NCBI GenBank assembly: GCA_047495785.1
Contig: JBLDXI010000045.1
Location: 861,869 to 925,868 of the forward strand
Length of the DNA stretch: 64,000 nucleotides
Direction of reading: 5' to 3'
Source of the DNA: Lepidodermella squamata
Lineage: Eukaryota; Gastrotricha
The notes under the pieces were generated by a model. It was not told the origin of the DNA and ran no database searches. It worked only from the letters and a program-made list of their open reading frames with translations. This document shows, one piece after another, positions 40,570 to 50,562 of the stretch. Every line of letters begins with the position of its first letter. The first letter of the stretch is position 1. The translations under genes and the position numbers were made by a program.

Positions 40570-41703
40570 TAAACTTTATCCAATTCAAAGTCTAAAAAGA
40601 CATTAAAATTAAAATGAACCGAAAAAACCGAAATATAGGCGCCCACAATTCACAGGTAGGTATAACGAAATTGGAGATTTGCACGGTCTTATCAGAATCG
40701 ATAAAATTACGTGTTTTAGCCTTCCTAGTATAGAAGTGGCCTGTTTTGCGTGGCTGAGAACAGCAATCAAGTCACTGACCTCGCGCGCTCTCTTTTATAT
40801 GACCCGCGACACCGGCGCTTTATTACACCATCACCACTGATTGCTGCGCTAATTATCGTCACTACCAGGTGCTCTCTGCGTAATCGGCACTAATAATTAT
40901 TAAGTACCTGTACGCAATGGACTGCGCGCGGAAATGAAATATCGAATAAAATAATGACAGAAGAAAAAAATGCCGTGGCATTTTTTGAGCGATGTCGCTC
41001 TACACGGCCATTATTCACATTAGCCTGGATTTCAATTTTTGTGAACCCGGCTGATGTCGTCAGGCAGTCGCGTCTTAGCCTTACCGCAGAACTGACGTCC
41101 TTGAATCTTTGTTTTGAAAACGAATACGCCATTTACTATATGAATGCCATCAGACTTTCGATCTCACAGTTTTAACAATGTCTTGATTTAAAATGACTCA
41201 AGGACTGCCTTTTTTCTCATCGAGATTTTTCCTACTAATTTTCGCAGTGGAGGGTCGCTTAAACGCAACTAAAATGCGTCGGAGGGCGGTTTACTGTGAT
41301 CAAAATCTGCAGCTAGCGCGTCGAGTTTGCGCCAATTTGGCGCCACCCTATGAGTCCTATTGAGGGTGACTGCTAATCGCAGGTGCGGCGATTATTCACG
41401 CGGCTAGTATTAAATCTGCAATTTTGCGATTATTAGAGTGCGGCCTCTATACTGTATTCAACTGTATTTCTATACCCATCCCATCTCACTTGACAGATTG
41501 CACCTGCGTCATATCAAAAAAGCTTGATGCGCGAATGACCAAATGAAGAATACTACATCACGCTACATCAGATGATTAAATACGACAGCAGCCTGCTTTC
41601 TGAGAAAATAGATCGTGCTTATGGCATGCCGAACATGTGAAGATAAGAAAAAAACGCCGCGATAAAACTCGTTTTACAGAACCTTTTCCCAACCGCGATG
41701 TTA
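40570..41703. other. Intergenic, no gene supported
   Basis: About 1.1 kb between S4 and the tRNA gene. Overlapping short frames exist on both strands near 40890-41175, but neither shows a motif. The stretch around 41220-41480 is more GC-rich and could contain regulatory sequence; nothing specific is recognised. Confidence 0.45.
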
Positions 41704-41775
41704 GCCACGGTAGTATAGTGGTTAGTATTCCTCGTTGTGGCCGAGGTGACCCTGGTTCGACTCCAGGCCGTGGCA
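41704..41775 (+). tRNA. tRNA-His (GTG)
   Basis: 72 nt fold into a full cloverleaf: acceptor GCCACGG (41704-41710) pairs with CCGTGGC (41768-41774), discriminator A at 41775. Anticodon stem CCTCG/CGAGG encloses loop TTGTGGC, with anticodon GTG at 41737-41739. T-arm CCTGG-TTCGACT-CCAGG. Internal A box TAGTATAGTGGTTAG and B box GGTTCGACTCC are present. The -1 G of tRNA-His would be added after transcription. A T run at about 41812 could end Pol III transcription. No intron and no CCA encoded. It is the only confident plus-strand gene in the window. Confidence 0.97.
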
Positions 41776-42185
41776 GAGTCACACAACTCGAGCAAGTGGC
41801 ATGCGGTTCATTTTTTGTTTTTTGTTTTTTTTTCAATTAGTTTTTTAATTAGTTTTAATTTTTCCAAGAAATCAATAAAGGAGGAGCCTTAAATTGGAGC
41901 TCAGAATATTTAAAAACGATGACTGGTCATCAAAATGGCTGACAGCTGAATTTTCATCATTTCCAGCTAAACCCGCCGGAAAACTTCAAGTTATAATAGA
42001 CTATAACAAATAAAAACAGAGTCGACGATTTAAGCTTTCAGGAACAGGATTTTAATAAATTATCATGAAATAAATTGTGTACCAGCAACATGAAATCGAC
42101 AAACGGTAAAGTGAGCATTAGAAGCGTAAAAGTTTGATTCGTTCGAAATCATCCGAAATTAAAAAGAAATACATCGTTCAGAATT
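41776..42185. other. Intergenic, no gene supported
   Basis: About 0.4 kb of AT-rich sequence between the tRNA and the 3' end of the ASH-like gene. Confidence 0.5.
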
Positions 42186-43534
42186 TCAATGAGCAACAGG
42201 AGAGTTTTCCACATTTTGAAGAGAGCGGCGCTGTTTTGTCTCACCGGCTACACTTGCAAGCCGAGGGTTGACCAAGGCGGGGATTTCTGGACGTTCAATA
42301 ACAGCACCGACGATCATCAGCGTGAAGTTATTGGTAATACGAGGTTCATCGATCGTGGTGGCCGTAATTTCGAGATCGCCGGTTAAAATCTGACTCGATC
42401 GGCCAGTAGAAGAAATCGTGAGCTCTAACCAGCTTTTCTCATCAGGCATTACGACGGATTTTTCAAATTGAACTTTGTAGTCCACATCAGCAATAATCAC
42501 GCTCGGGCTAATTTCCACACCGCAACTTCCGAAATTCTGGATGAAAATAGTTTTACTGTATTGCGAGTCAGCTCGAATCGGAGGTAGGATGAGTTTTTCA
42601 AGAGTTTTGAACTGGTCATCGAACATTTTTAAATCAATCTTCTCAAACCTAGTTCGTATTGGCAAGCTGCTTATTTCAATTGAAGGCGAGCAGTCTAGAA
42701 ACGCGACCAGTTCAATGTCGTAATTTGCGCTAAATTTCGACGGTAGGCAGTAAAGTGCGAAATCTTGCCGGGATTTCGGGGCCAAACAGAACGAAAGCGA
42801 TGATTCAGTTTGGTGCAAAGACGGCAATTTAGGCGGAGTTTTGTTATTCGCCAGTAGAAAAAGGCCAAAATGTTGCCGGGCAGATTCGGGTCTCAGTTTT
42901 ACGACCAATTTTACATAGGGCTGAGTCATGTTAGTCGGATTCCGAAAACCGACCGAAAAAACGGCAGATCGACATTGGCCAACAGCAACTCGAGTGAGGT
43001 CATCGCCTTCGAATCTGGTCAAATTTACGGCAGGTAGATGGACCGAGGCGTTGAAATTAATTGCTGGCAGTTTCGTGATTTTGTCCTCCTCGCATGCGAA
43101 TAGCGTGATAGGAGCGGAAAATTCGCCGATTTCGCGCGGTTCGAATCGAAATCGTAGCCAGCCGATTCGACCGGCGAAAACGTGAGTAGACGATTTGGTT
43201 GCTACAAAGTTGCTGCTATCAGCTACCAATCGATCGTCGCATTTCAACGCTCCGACCACGGCAAAAACTTCGGCGCTTGATCGCTTTCCATCTGTTATTT
43301 CGAGATCAAGGATGACATCGGTGCTTTGGCCGATGTAAGTTAGGACATTCTCAGTTCGCCAACGGGATTCGATTGAAATCGACTCAAACTTGAAAATTAA
43401 GGAGGATATCTGATGATTCAAGTTTTGAAATAAATCACACCTACCGAGTCTTCAGGTGCCAGGTCTTCTTCGCCAAACGTCAAATTTGGCGAGATAGGTT
43501 GCAACAAATAATTTATATCAAGTTGATCGCCCAT
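42186..43534 (-). CDS. ASH/MSP-type beta-sandwich protein, possibly SPD-2/CEP192-like
   Basis: Exons 43534-43445 and 43409-42186 join in phase 0 across a 35-nt intron (GTAGGT...CATCAG), giving 437 residues; reading through the intron meets TGA. The protein is beta-rich. Two or three Ig-like sandwich units are suggested by WLRFRFEPREIGEFSAPI (about 120-140), FRNPTNMTQPYVKLVVKL (about 195-215) and IFIQNFGSCGVEISPS followed by WLELTISSTG (about 315-365). This F-x-N-x-G...F-x-P-x-x-x-G pattern is typical of ASPM-SPD-2-Hydin (ASH) or MSP-like domains in centrosomal and ciliary proteins. The lack of a signal peptide agrees with a cytosolic role. The SPD-2/CEP192 assignment rests on domain type and size only. 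An acceptor-like TTTTTAG ends about 17 nt before the ATG. Confidence 0.5.
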
Positions 43535-44206
43535 AATTAGAAAATAATTCTAAAAACAAACAAAAATTCTATGTTGAAATTCTAAGATTATGATGAAAAT
43601 TTCCCCCAAAGAAAAGGGGATGACACTAAATAAATCCCTCAAATAACCTAATAATTTTACATGGTCGAATTTTGATGGCACTCTGATGCTAAAATGAAAT
43701 AAAAAGCACCAAACAGCTCGTCGATCAACTTAACGAGGTTTTTTCGATGGAATCAGGCTATGCAGAATTCAATGATGCCTGGAAATTTGTTGTCTAAATC
43801 TGTGGATAAATACCTTAAAATGTTAGAAATTTCGTAACAGCAGCCTGTGCTTACACACATTTCGCAATTTATTGAACAAGATTTTCAGTAAACATAGCAA
43901 GATTTATTTAAAATGGTCCTTCAATTGACAGAAATAGTAACAACGTATCCAGGTGTTTTGACTTTTAGCCATCGAGGCAGCACAGTAAAAAGCGGTTTTC
44001 AACGTTTCAGTACATCCTGAGCAGAGGAAGGAGAAAATCATAAACAACTCATACTTTTCCGATAGATTATAGGTTTCAAACGAAATCAATGGTAAATAGG
44101 TACATAAGTGATTGGCACACAGATTCAATATAGAAGTAAGAATCAAGAGATTTCAAACGAGTTTCATTTTTCACCAGCAAATCCGCGAACATCGCAAACG
44201 AGGAAA
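43535..44206. other. Intergenic, no gene supported
   Basis: About 0.7 kb between the ASH-like gene and P10. No coding motif or repeat is recognised. Confidence 0.5.
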
Positions 44207-46300
44207 CTACTTAGACTGATTTCCATGGCATTCAGAGTCGTTCGGTGCCAAGTGGGAAAGAACAACAGCCAGGGTCATCTTAGCGACTTCTGCAATCTGG
44301 CGCGTTTCGATGGTTGTGAAACGTCGGCGATAGCCCAAATTAGCGCCAAGTACAACAAAAACCTGGAACAGATTCTTGGTATCAAACGCGGATGTAGGAA
44401 CAAGGGGCGGCGATACGACAAAAATCGAATGAAAAACAAGCAGCTGATTGGCGATCTCATCAATCGGAGCATCGATGTCGTGAGGGAGCATCAGATTGGC
44501 AAGACGGCGTAGCTCAGCCTGGTACTTCGACGCAATTCGCTGGCGGCATGTTTCATCACGCAAATTTTGAAAAACAGAAGTAACGTGGCTCAAACGAAAA
44601 TGAGACTTGCCACTCTCGAACTGGCACAGGTATTTAACCAACGGGTCACACTGTTCGGATTGCAGAAGTTGAGCAAAATAGGACTCTTCGAACGGCTTTG
44701 CTTTCATGAGGCACTGCAGAACCGTGAAAATGACCGACTCGTCACAAGGCAGGCCGTTGAAGTTGATCTTGGAAATTTGCGAGAAAACAGCGGTGACAAA
44801 TCGATTGCAAAATTCGCGGTCATTCGCGACGGCCAGGGCGTTGGCTTCAGATAGGCAAATTCTTTCGAGTATCCAAATAACGCTAGAAATGCACATGACG
44901 AAATAAGGACTGCCGTGTTCAGGCGTGAGTTTAGCCAAATTCTTGCCGCCAAATTCGATTCTTGACGTGAAAAACGCGAGCATTGACGAGTAGTTGCCGA
45001 TCGAAATGCGGTAAGCGGATTCGCGCAAAGCCAACACCATTCTCGACATCATGTTAATCATTTGGTTCGACAACACGAGCTTCGTCATAACGAAAGGTCC
45101 AACATTGGCGATCGATCCAATGTGGAGATCTTGCCAGTCAGCAAATGCGAAAGTGCCCAGCAGTAGAAATCGATCGATTGATCGGGCGATTTCATCGCTC
45201 GACAAACCTCGAAATTTTTCGAAAAATTTCGGGTTTGAAGTTTCGAACAGGCGCTCGACAGCTCGAACAAACAGCCCAGGGGTGTCCCAAACTCTGCCAT
45301 CTTGATAGCTCCTTCGAACATGGAACTCGGATCCTCCAAAAACGACAAGAACTGCAATCTTCGAGTACCAGCTGAAGTCATCATAAGGCGCGAAAACATC
45401 AAGGTTGTCCAGTGCAGGGAATGACAAGTTGGCCCATCCGAAAATGACCTCGCCGAACGCGCCCTTAGGAGCCATGGCAAGCCTTTTCACAGCCTCCGGG
45501 GTAGCTAGGCTTTTCCCAAAATTCGCCAAGAAAGGCTTAAGCCAGCTTCGTCTCGCCACGAGATCTCGAAGGTGAGGCATTCTCTTCAGAATTTTCGATA
45601 GGGTCAGAGTCAGTCGACCGAGGAAGCGGAGTTTTTGAACGCTGTAGGTAGCAAAATCGGCGTTGGCGAGAATATCGACTAAAACCGGATTTCGTTCGAT
45701 GCCAGTGATGAATCGTTCAGCAATCGGCTGCATGAATGCCACCGGTTTTCGCAGGACCGTCGAAAAAAGGTTGAGCAAAACCGTGAAATAGTGAATGCTC
45801 TGGTCCCAATCAACCGGGTTCTGCAAGTTCAGGATGAATTCGCCGGGCGGGAGCTTGTCGAAAATATCTATCTCGGGCGAGCACATGAATTGTACACCGA
45901 CCTCTTCAAAGTCCGTTTGTCCAGTCTCAGGCGTGTGGTGACGAACTTTCAGCAGCGCGTTCAGTCCGCAGCCTTCGATGAATTTGCCGCTTTTGTAGAA
46001 CGTCTTTATCGTCTGCTTCAGCAGCTCTTCGTCCGCTTCACCCGCTACCATGACAGCGTGTCGCAGGCTACTGAGCGCTGTGTTGAAGTCGCCGTCCTTT
46101 TTGGCGGCTTTCGCCGTTTTCATCAGAGTCGAAACAACCCAGTCACGTGAAGCAACTTCAGATTCGCCGCCAGCCGCTTTCATTCGAACAGAGTCGCAAA
46201 ATTTGACCACATCCGAGCCATTCTTCAAATTGTAGAACAATTCGCCAATTTTCACTGATCCTGGCTCGACGCCATCGCCAAATAACAGCTCAAAATCCAT
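44207..46300 (-). CDS. P10: LIFG-PGS array paralogue, MDF subfamily
   Basis: Single exon, 697 residues. MDFELLFGDGVEPGS at the start, MKAAGGESEVASRD at about 39-52, TPR-like DGDFNTALSSLRHAVMVAG and FYKSGKFIEGCGL, then FATYSVQKLRFLGRLTL, WLKPFLANFGKSLATPEAVK, APYDDFSW and IARSIDRFLLLGTFAFADW. Function unknown, predicted soluble. P11 is its closest relative, and a block of about 230 nt near the middle is almost identical between them (see findings). TTTCAG ends 3 nt upstream of the ATG (46305-46304), with the Kozak-like context ACCATGG. Confidence 0.85.
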   Translation of the reverse strand: MDFELLFGDGVEPGSVKIGELFYNLKNGSDVVKFCDSVRMKAAGGESEVASRDWVVSTLMKTAKAAKKDGDFNTALSSLRHAVMVAGEADEELLKQTIKTFYKSGKFIEGCGLNALLKVRHHTPETGQTDFEEVGVQFMCSPEIDIFDKLPPGEFILNLQNPVDWDQSIHYFTVLLNLFSTVLRKPVAFMQPIAERFITGIERNPVLVDILANADFATYSVQKLRFLGRLTLTLSKILKRMPHLRDLVARRSWLKPFLANFGKSLATPEAVKRLAMAPKGAFGEVIFGWANLSFPALDNLDVFAPYDDFSWYSKIAVLVVFGGSEFHVRRSYQDGRVWDTPGLFVRAVERLFETSNPKFFEKFRGLSSDEIARSIDRFLLLGTFAFADWQDLHIGSIANVGPFVMTKLVLSNQMINMMSRMVLALRESAYRISIGNYSSMLAFFTSRIEFGGKNLAKLTPEHGSPYFVMCISSVIWILERICLSEANALAVANDREFCNRFVTAVFSQISKINFNGLPCDESVIFTVLQCLMKAKPFEESYFAQLLQSEQCDPLVKYLCQFESGKSHFRLSHVTSVFQNLRDETCRQRIASKYQAELRRLANLMLPHDIDAPIDEIANQLLVFHSIFVVSPPLVPTSAFDTKNLFQVFVVLGANLGYRRRFTTIETRQIAEVAKMTLAVVLSHLAPNDSECHGNQSK

Positions 46301-47535
46301 GGTCTGAAATCAAAAGAAATGAGAATGAGAAATGAGTTGAATTTTTCTAGAATCTGGCAGGGTGTGCACCCTACATTTAGGGCTGCAGCTCTAAATTTGA
46401 GACTCCAGCACTGTATTTTCCCCAAAACATGGTTTCTCGAGTTCGATTCAAAGTATCAGTTTTACAAATCAGTGATTTTTCCGATATCATCAGCTTAGGA
46501 ACTCAAAAAATAAAGTATTTCTACAGCTTGGTACCAAATAAAATGCCCTATCGTCACGGGGGCCATCAGCCATCAGTATCAAATAGAAAGAAGAAAAAGC
46601 TAAAATCGAAAAAAAAATCGGAAATAATTAGTGGCAAGACGCTCAAATTTTGCGGTGGAACCTCAATTTTAGCGGTGCAAATGTTTAGACCAACAACTTA
46701 AAGGTGAGGGTTTGCGAGCTTTTCTGAAACCCCTAGAAGTACATTATCACGATATTTCACGATGTAAATGTTTGATAACTCAACATTTTTCGTACATCAA
46801 CTCCAGGTTCACGATCTGATGGTGTGATGCTTACCGGATTAGTAAATAACAATTCCTGAACTTCCGCATTCTGAATTGTCGGGCCGGTTTCTAGATTGTC
46901 GCTCAGAAGAAATAGCCCGATAATTTTCTGAGTTGTCGTAGCTAATTATGAAGCTTGTAGGAAATTTAACCAATATTTCAAAATAAACAGACCGAGAGAA
47001 TATTCCACATGTTATGTTTAACCGAAGAAATAAAAAATTTACCGTCGAAAACCCGGAAAACTCCGATGGTAATTGGTTCGGTAATTTTCGGTATTTAACC
47101 CGGTTGGACAGAAGTTCTCCTGACTTTTTTAATCCCAGTACCAAGTGACATACTTGATCACTATTCTTGTGATTTTTTGAATTTTTCTGAAGTTTTTCTG
47201 GACTACCAAGCGTGAACTCTAGCTTCAACTTTTTTCAAACTCGAAAATATCGTAATTTCCTAATACCAGCACATAAACAATAAATCGCATCGCGGCATTG
47301 CCACCGAACATACCTGATTACTGGATATCTTCGCTTCCGATTAATCTTAATTATTTTAACAATCTAAGAAGAAAATAATAACAGCAATTAATCGATTGTT
47401 ATTTGAGATCGATAACAAGTTTTATATTAGTTCAAGTACTTCGATAAAATCAATGGTGATAAATTAAGAGTTAAGGTAAAAAGCGTAAAAAGTTTACAAT
47501 ATTGGCAACGGAATTGCGTAACTGGTTAAAAAACT
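46301..47535. other. Intergenic, no gene supported
   Basis: About 1.2 kb between P10 and P11. A 129-codon minus frame at 47228-46839 is Ser/Asn/Lys-rich with no motif, and an acceptor and homologue are lacking, so it is not called. Nothing else is recognised. Confidence 0.5.
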
Positions 47536-49497
47536 TCACAAGCCAGCAACAACACCGCTAACGTTACTAACCAAGTCCATCAAGTACTTTTTCGGCAGAT
47601 TCCCAGAGCATGCGGAGTCCATCAGAGTAAACCAGTGGGAGACAATAATAGCCAGAGAAACCGAAGCAAGATCGGAAATGTGACGCATCTCGGAAGTTAA
47701 GAAACGCCGGCGATACCCCAAGTTTGCGCCAAGTTCCAGAAGCCACTCGATTAGCTCCTTCGAATCGAAAATCGTTGTGGGAACAAGGGGAGGTGATACA
47801 ACAAAAATCGAGCGAAAAATGAGCAGCTGATTTGCAATATTCTCGATCTGCTCGTTGATTTTGCTAGGGACCACCAGCCTGGCAAGGCGGCTTAGCTTAG
47901 ACTGGTATTTGGAGGCTAGACGTTTACGGCATTTTTCATCAAGCAAGTTGCCAAACACAAACGCAACAAGTTTCAAATGAAAATGAGACTCGAAACTAAT
48001 CAAGCCCTTCACCAGCGAGTCGCACTGTTCGGTCTGTAGCAACTTTGCGAAATACGTCTCTCCAAAGGGTTTTGCTTGAACAAGTGACTGCAGCACTCTG
48101 AGAATCAATCTCCGCTCCACCGTGTCACAGTCAAAATTTGTCATGTCGAAAAATTGCGAAATTTGAGACAAAATCGCTGCGACAAAGCGATCGCAAAATG
48201 CGCGGTCATTCGCAACGACAACGGCATTCGCATTTGATCGGCTTATGATTTTATCTAATGTACAGAGTACGTTCTGCATGGTGTAGGCGAAAAAAGGATA
48301 ACCCATCTTCCGTGACAGCTGGGCCAGGTTCCTTCCACAAAATTCGATTTTTGATGTTGAGAAAGCGAGGATAGAGCAGTAGTTGGTGATACAAACGTGG
48401 TAAGACGATATTTCCATATTTCCCACTATGGTTGAGACCAAATGGTTCACAAGGGTAAAAAGTGTCAGCTTTGTCATTACGATAGGCCCGGCACTAGAGA
48501 TCGAGTCAATCATGGCGCACTTCCAATCGGCAAAAGCAACAACGCCAAGTAAGAAAAATCTGTCGATTGATCGGGCGATTTCGTCGCTGGGCATGGCTCG
48601 GAACTTCTGCAAGAACTTAGACGTTTCGAACAGGCGTTCAACAGCTCGAACAAACAGCCCAGGGGTGTCCCAAACTCTGCCATCTTGATAGCTCCTGCGA
48701 ACATGGAATTCCGATCCTCCAAAAACGACAAGAACTGCAATCTTCGAGTACCAGCTGAAGTCATCATAAGGCGCGAAAACATCAAGGTTGTCCAGCGCCG
48801 GGAATGACAAGTTGGCCCATCCGAAAATGACCTCGCCGAACGCGCCCTTTGGGGCATTGGACAGCTTTTTCACAGCCTCTGGGGTGGCTAGGCTCGCCCC
48901 AAAACTCGCTAAGAAAGGCTTCAGCCAGTTTTGCCGAGCCACGAGATTACGAAGGTGAGGCATTTTCTTCAAAATTTTCGATAGGGTAAGAGTCAGTCGA
49001 CCGAGAAAGCGGAGTTTCTGAATATTATAGGCCGAAAACTCGGCGTTGGCCAGAAGATCGACTAAAACCGGATTTTGTTCGATGCCAGTGATTAATTTTT
49101 CAACTATCGGCTTCACAACAGCATCTGGTTGCGTTGAAAAACCGTTGATCAAAACCGTGAAATAATGAATGCTCTCATTCCAGTCAACAAAGTTCTGCAA
49201 TGCCAGAATAGATTCGACGGCTGGAAGCAATTCCGAAGGATCTACTTCGGGCGAACTCGGAATTTTTAAATGAGTCGATTCAGCAGTCTGGTAACGCATT
49301 TTCACCAATGCGTTTTCGGCCAAATTCGTCAACGTAGAAACAACTGATTCGCAAGTAGCAACTTTGCCAGCCGCTTTCGCGCGAACGGAATCGCAAAATT
49401 TGACCACATCTGATACATCCTTCAAGCTGTAGAACAAATCGGCAATTTTTGCCGATCCAGGCTTGGTGCCATCGCCAAATAAGAAATCAAAATCCAT
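47536..49497 (-). CDS. P11: LIFG-PGS array paralogue lacking the TPR-like pair
   Basis: Single exon, 653 residues. MDFDFLFGDGTKPGS is followed by AKAAGKVATCESVVSTL. About 45 residues that hold the two TPR-like hairpins in P10 are then missing, so the A-A-G block runs almost directly into ALVKMRYQT. The body matches P10: FSAYNIQKLRFLGRLTL, WLKPFLASFGASLATPEAVK, APYDDFSW and IARSIDRFFLLGVVAFADW. The C-terminus ends in VSGVVAGL, about 20 residues longer than P10. Function unknown. TTTTTTTTAG lies 3 nt upstream of the ATG. The neat loss of one structural unit suggests the TPR-like pair is dispensable or that binding has changed. Confidence 0.85.
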   Translation of the reverse strand: MDFDFLFGDGTKPGSAKIADLFYSLKDVSDVVKFCDSVRAKAAGKVATCESVVSTLTNLAENALVKMRYQTAESTHLKIPSSPEVDPSELLPAVESILALQNFVDWNESIHYFTVLINGFSTQPDAVVKPIVEKLITGIEQNPVLVDLLANAEFSAYNIQKLRFLGRLTLTLSKILKKMPHLRNLVARQNWLKPFLASFGASLATPEAVKKLSNAPKGAFGEVIFGWANLSFPALDNLDVFAPYDDFSWYSKIAVLVVFGGSEFHVRRSYQDGRVWDTPGLFVRAVERLFETSKFLQKFRAMPSDEIARSIDRFFLLGVVAFADWKCAMIDSISSAGPIVMTKLTLFTLVNHLVSTIVGNMEISSYHVCITNYCSILAFSTSKIEFCGRNLAQLSRKMGYPFFAYTMQNVLCTLDKIISRSNANAVVVANDRAFCDRFVAAILSQISQFFDMTNFDCDTVERRLILRVLQSLVQAKPFGETYFAKLLQTEQCDSLVKGLISFESHFHLKLVAFVFGNLLDEKCRKRLASKYQSKLSRLARLVVPSKINEQIENIANQLLIFRSIFVVSPPLVPTTIFDSKELIEWLLELGANLGYRRRFLTSEMRHISDLASVSLAIIVSHWFTLMDSACSGNLPKKYLMDLVSNVSGVVAGL

Positions 49498-49679
49498 ACT
49501 CTAAAAAAAAGAAAATAAATGAGAGAGAGAGATAATATAATTATATAATTCCGTAAAAGCGCGTGAACAGTGGATAATTTGATGTGGTTAAAAATAGCCG
49601 TAATTAGATGTTCATCATTATGCCTTGAAAATGGTTCATACTTGCGGCATCAGATGAGAAAAACTGCGCTTTTGCTACA

Positions 49680-50130
49680 CATGACTACTTGGCGCGCGCG
49701 CCCTCGCCCGCTCCAAAAAAGTCACCCCACTTCGCTCCGCGCGCGCGGTTACACGACAAGGCGCCAACAAGGGCGGGAGCGAACGAGAGCGAAAACTGCT
49801 CGTGTAAACTAATTGTATACTAATCGTACCACTGAGCGCCTCTCACGGGCGGCCGGATGAGAGAGAGTAAGAGCCACTCTAGAGCGATCGCGCGGCCGCG
49901 CCCTAATATAATTTTATTGACTTCATAATTTAGTGCATTATAGGTCGCGCGCCCCTTACACTTCGGCCCGGGAAGTTGGTAATTAAGCGGGTAGCCGGTT
50001 ACGCTTCCGCGCGCGGCGCGTCACGCGATGATCGGTAGCGAGGACCCGCGAAAAGAGCGCGGCCGCCTTTTGACCAACAGCGGCATCAAACGCGCCGGCA
50101 CCCGCGCGCAAGGCGAGCCCGGCATCAACA
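49680..50130. other. CpG-rich island between P11 and P12
   Basis: This stretch is strikingly GC- and CpG-rich: runs such as GGCGCGCGCGCCCTCGCCCG, CCGCGCGCGCGG and repeated CGCGGCCGC or CGCGC elements in an otherwise AT-rich window. Two short open frames across it follow from the composition and show no motif. It could be an unmethylated regulatory island, a replication- or chromatin-related element, or an insertion of foreign DNA. The rest of the 49498-50562 gap is AT-rich with no gene. Confidence 0.6.
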
Positions 50131-50562
50131 GTCATGTCGATATTACTGATGAGTGATAACATTAGTGTTACACGAGGCAATAAAACAAGTATAGCCGACT
50201 ATCACCTACTATCACCCGATCAAGTAATTGATTAGTTATAATTTGCGGATGATTTGCCGATTAGATACCGACTTAGCGACTATGCGGCTGTTTTATTAGT
50301 GCGATAAAAAAGCGGCGCGATACTCAGCGAAAAAATAGCAATAATCCGAAAAAGCGAAAAAACAGGCAATGGCGATTGCGAGGAGGAGCCCATTCGCCGA
50401 TTATATTTAGCTTTTCTCACCTGAAAAAACTGATGTAAAGAATTAGATAAAAAAATAGTTCATACATGCGCCTTTATTATATCACATCATAAGCAAGTTC
50501 CAAATCGTTATTTTTCAGCATTTCATGCACGACGCCAGATAATTTCAAAATAAGTGTTTTAA

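Noticed and set aside
40890-41175. Overlapping open frames on both strands
   Set aside because: Neither has a motif, splice context or similarity to neighbours.
41576-41836. Minus-strand frame of 86 codons
   Set aside because: It runs antisense through the tRNA-His gene and has no protein motif.
46839-47228. 129-codon minus-strand frame between P10 and P11
   Set aside because: Low-complexity composition, no homology to neighbours, no domain; probably chance.
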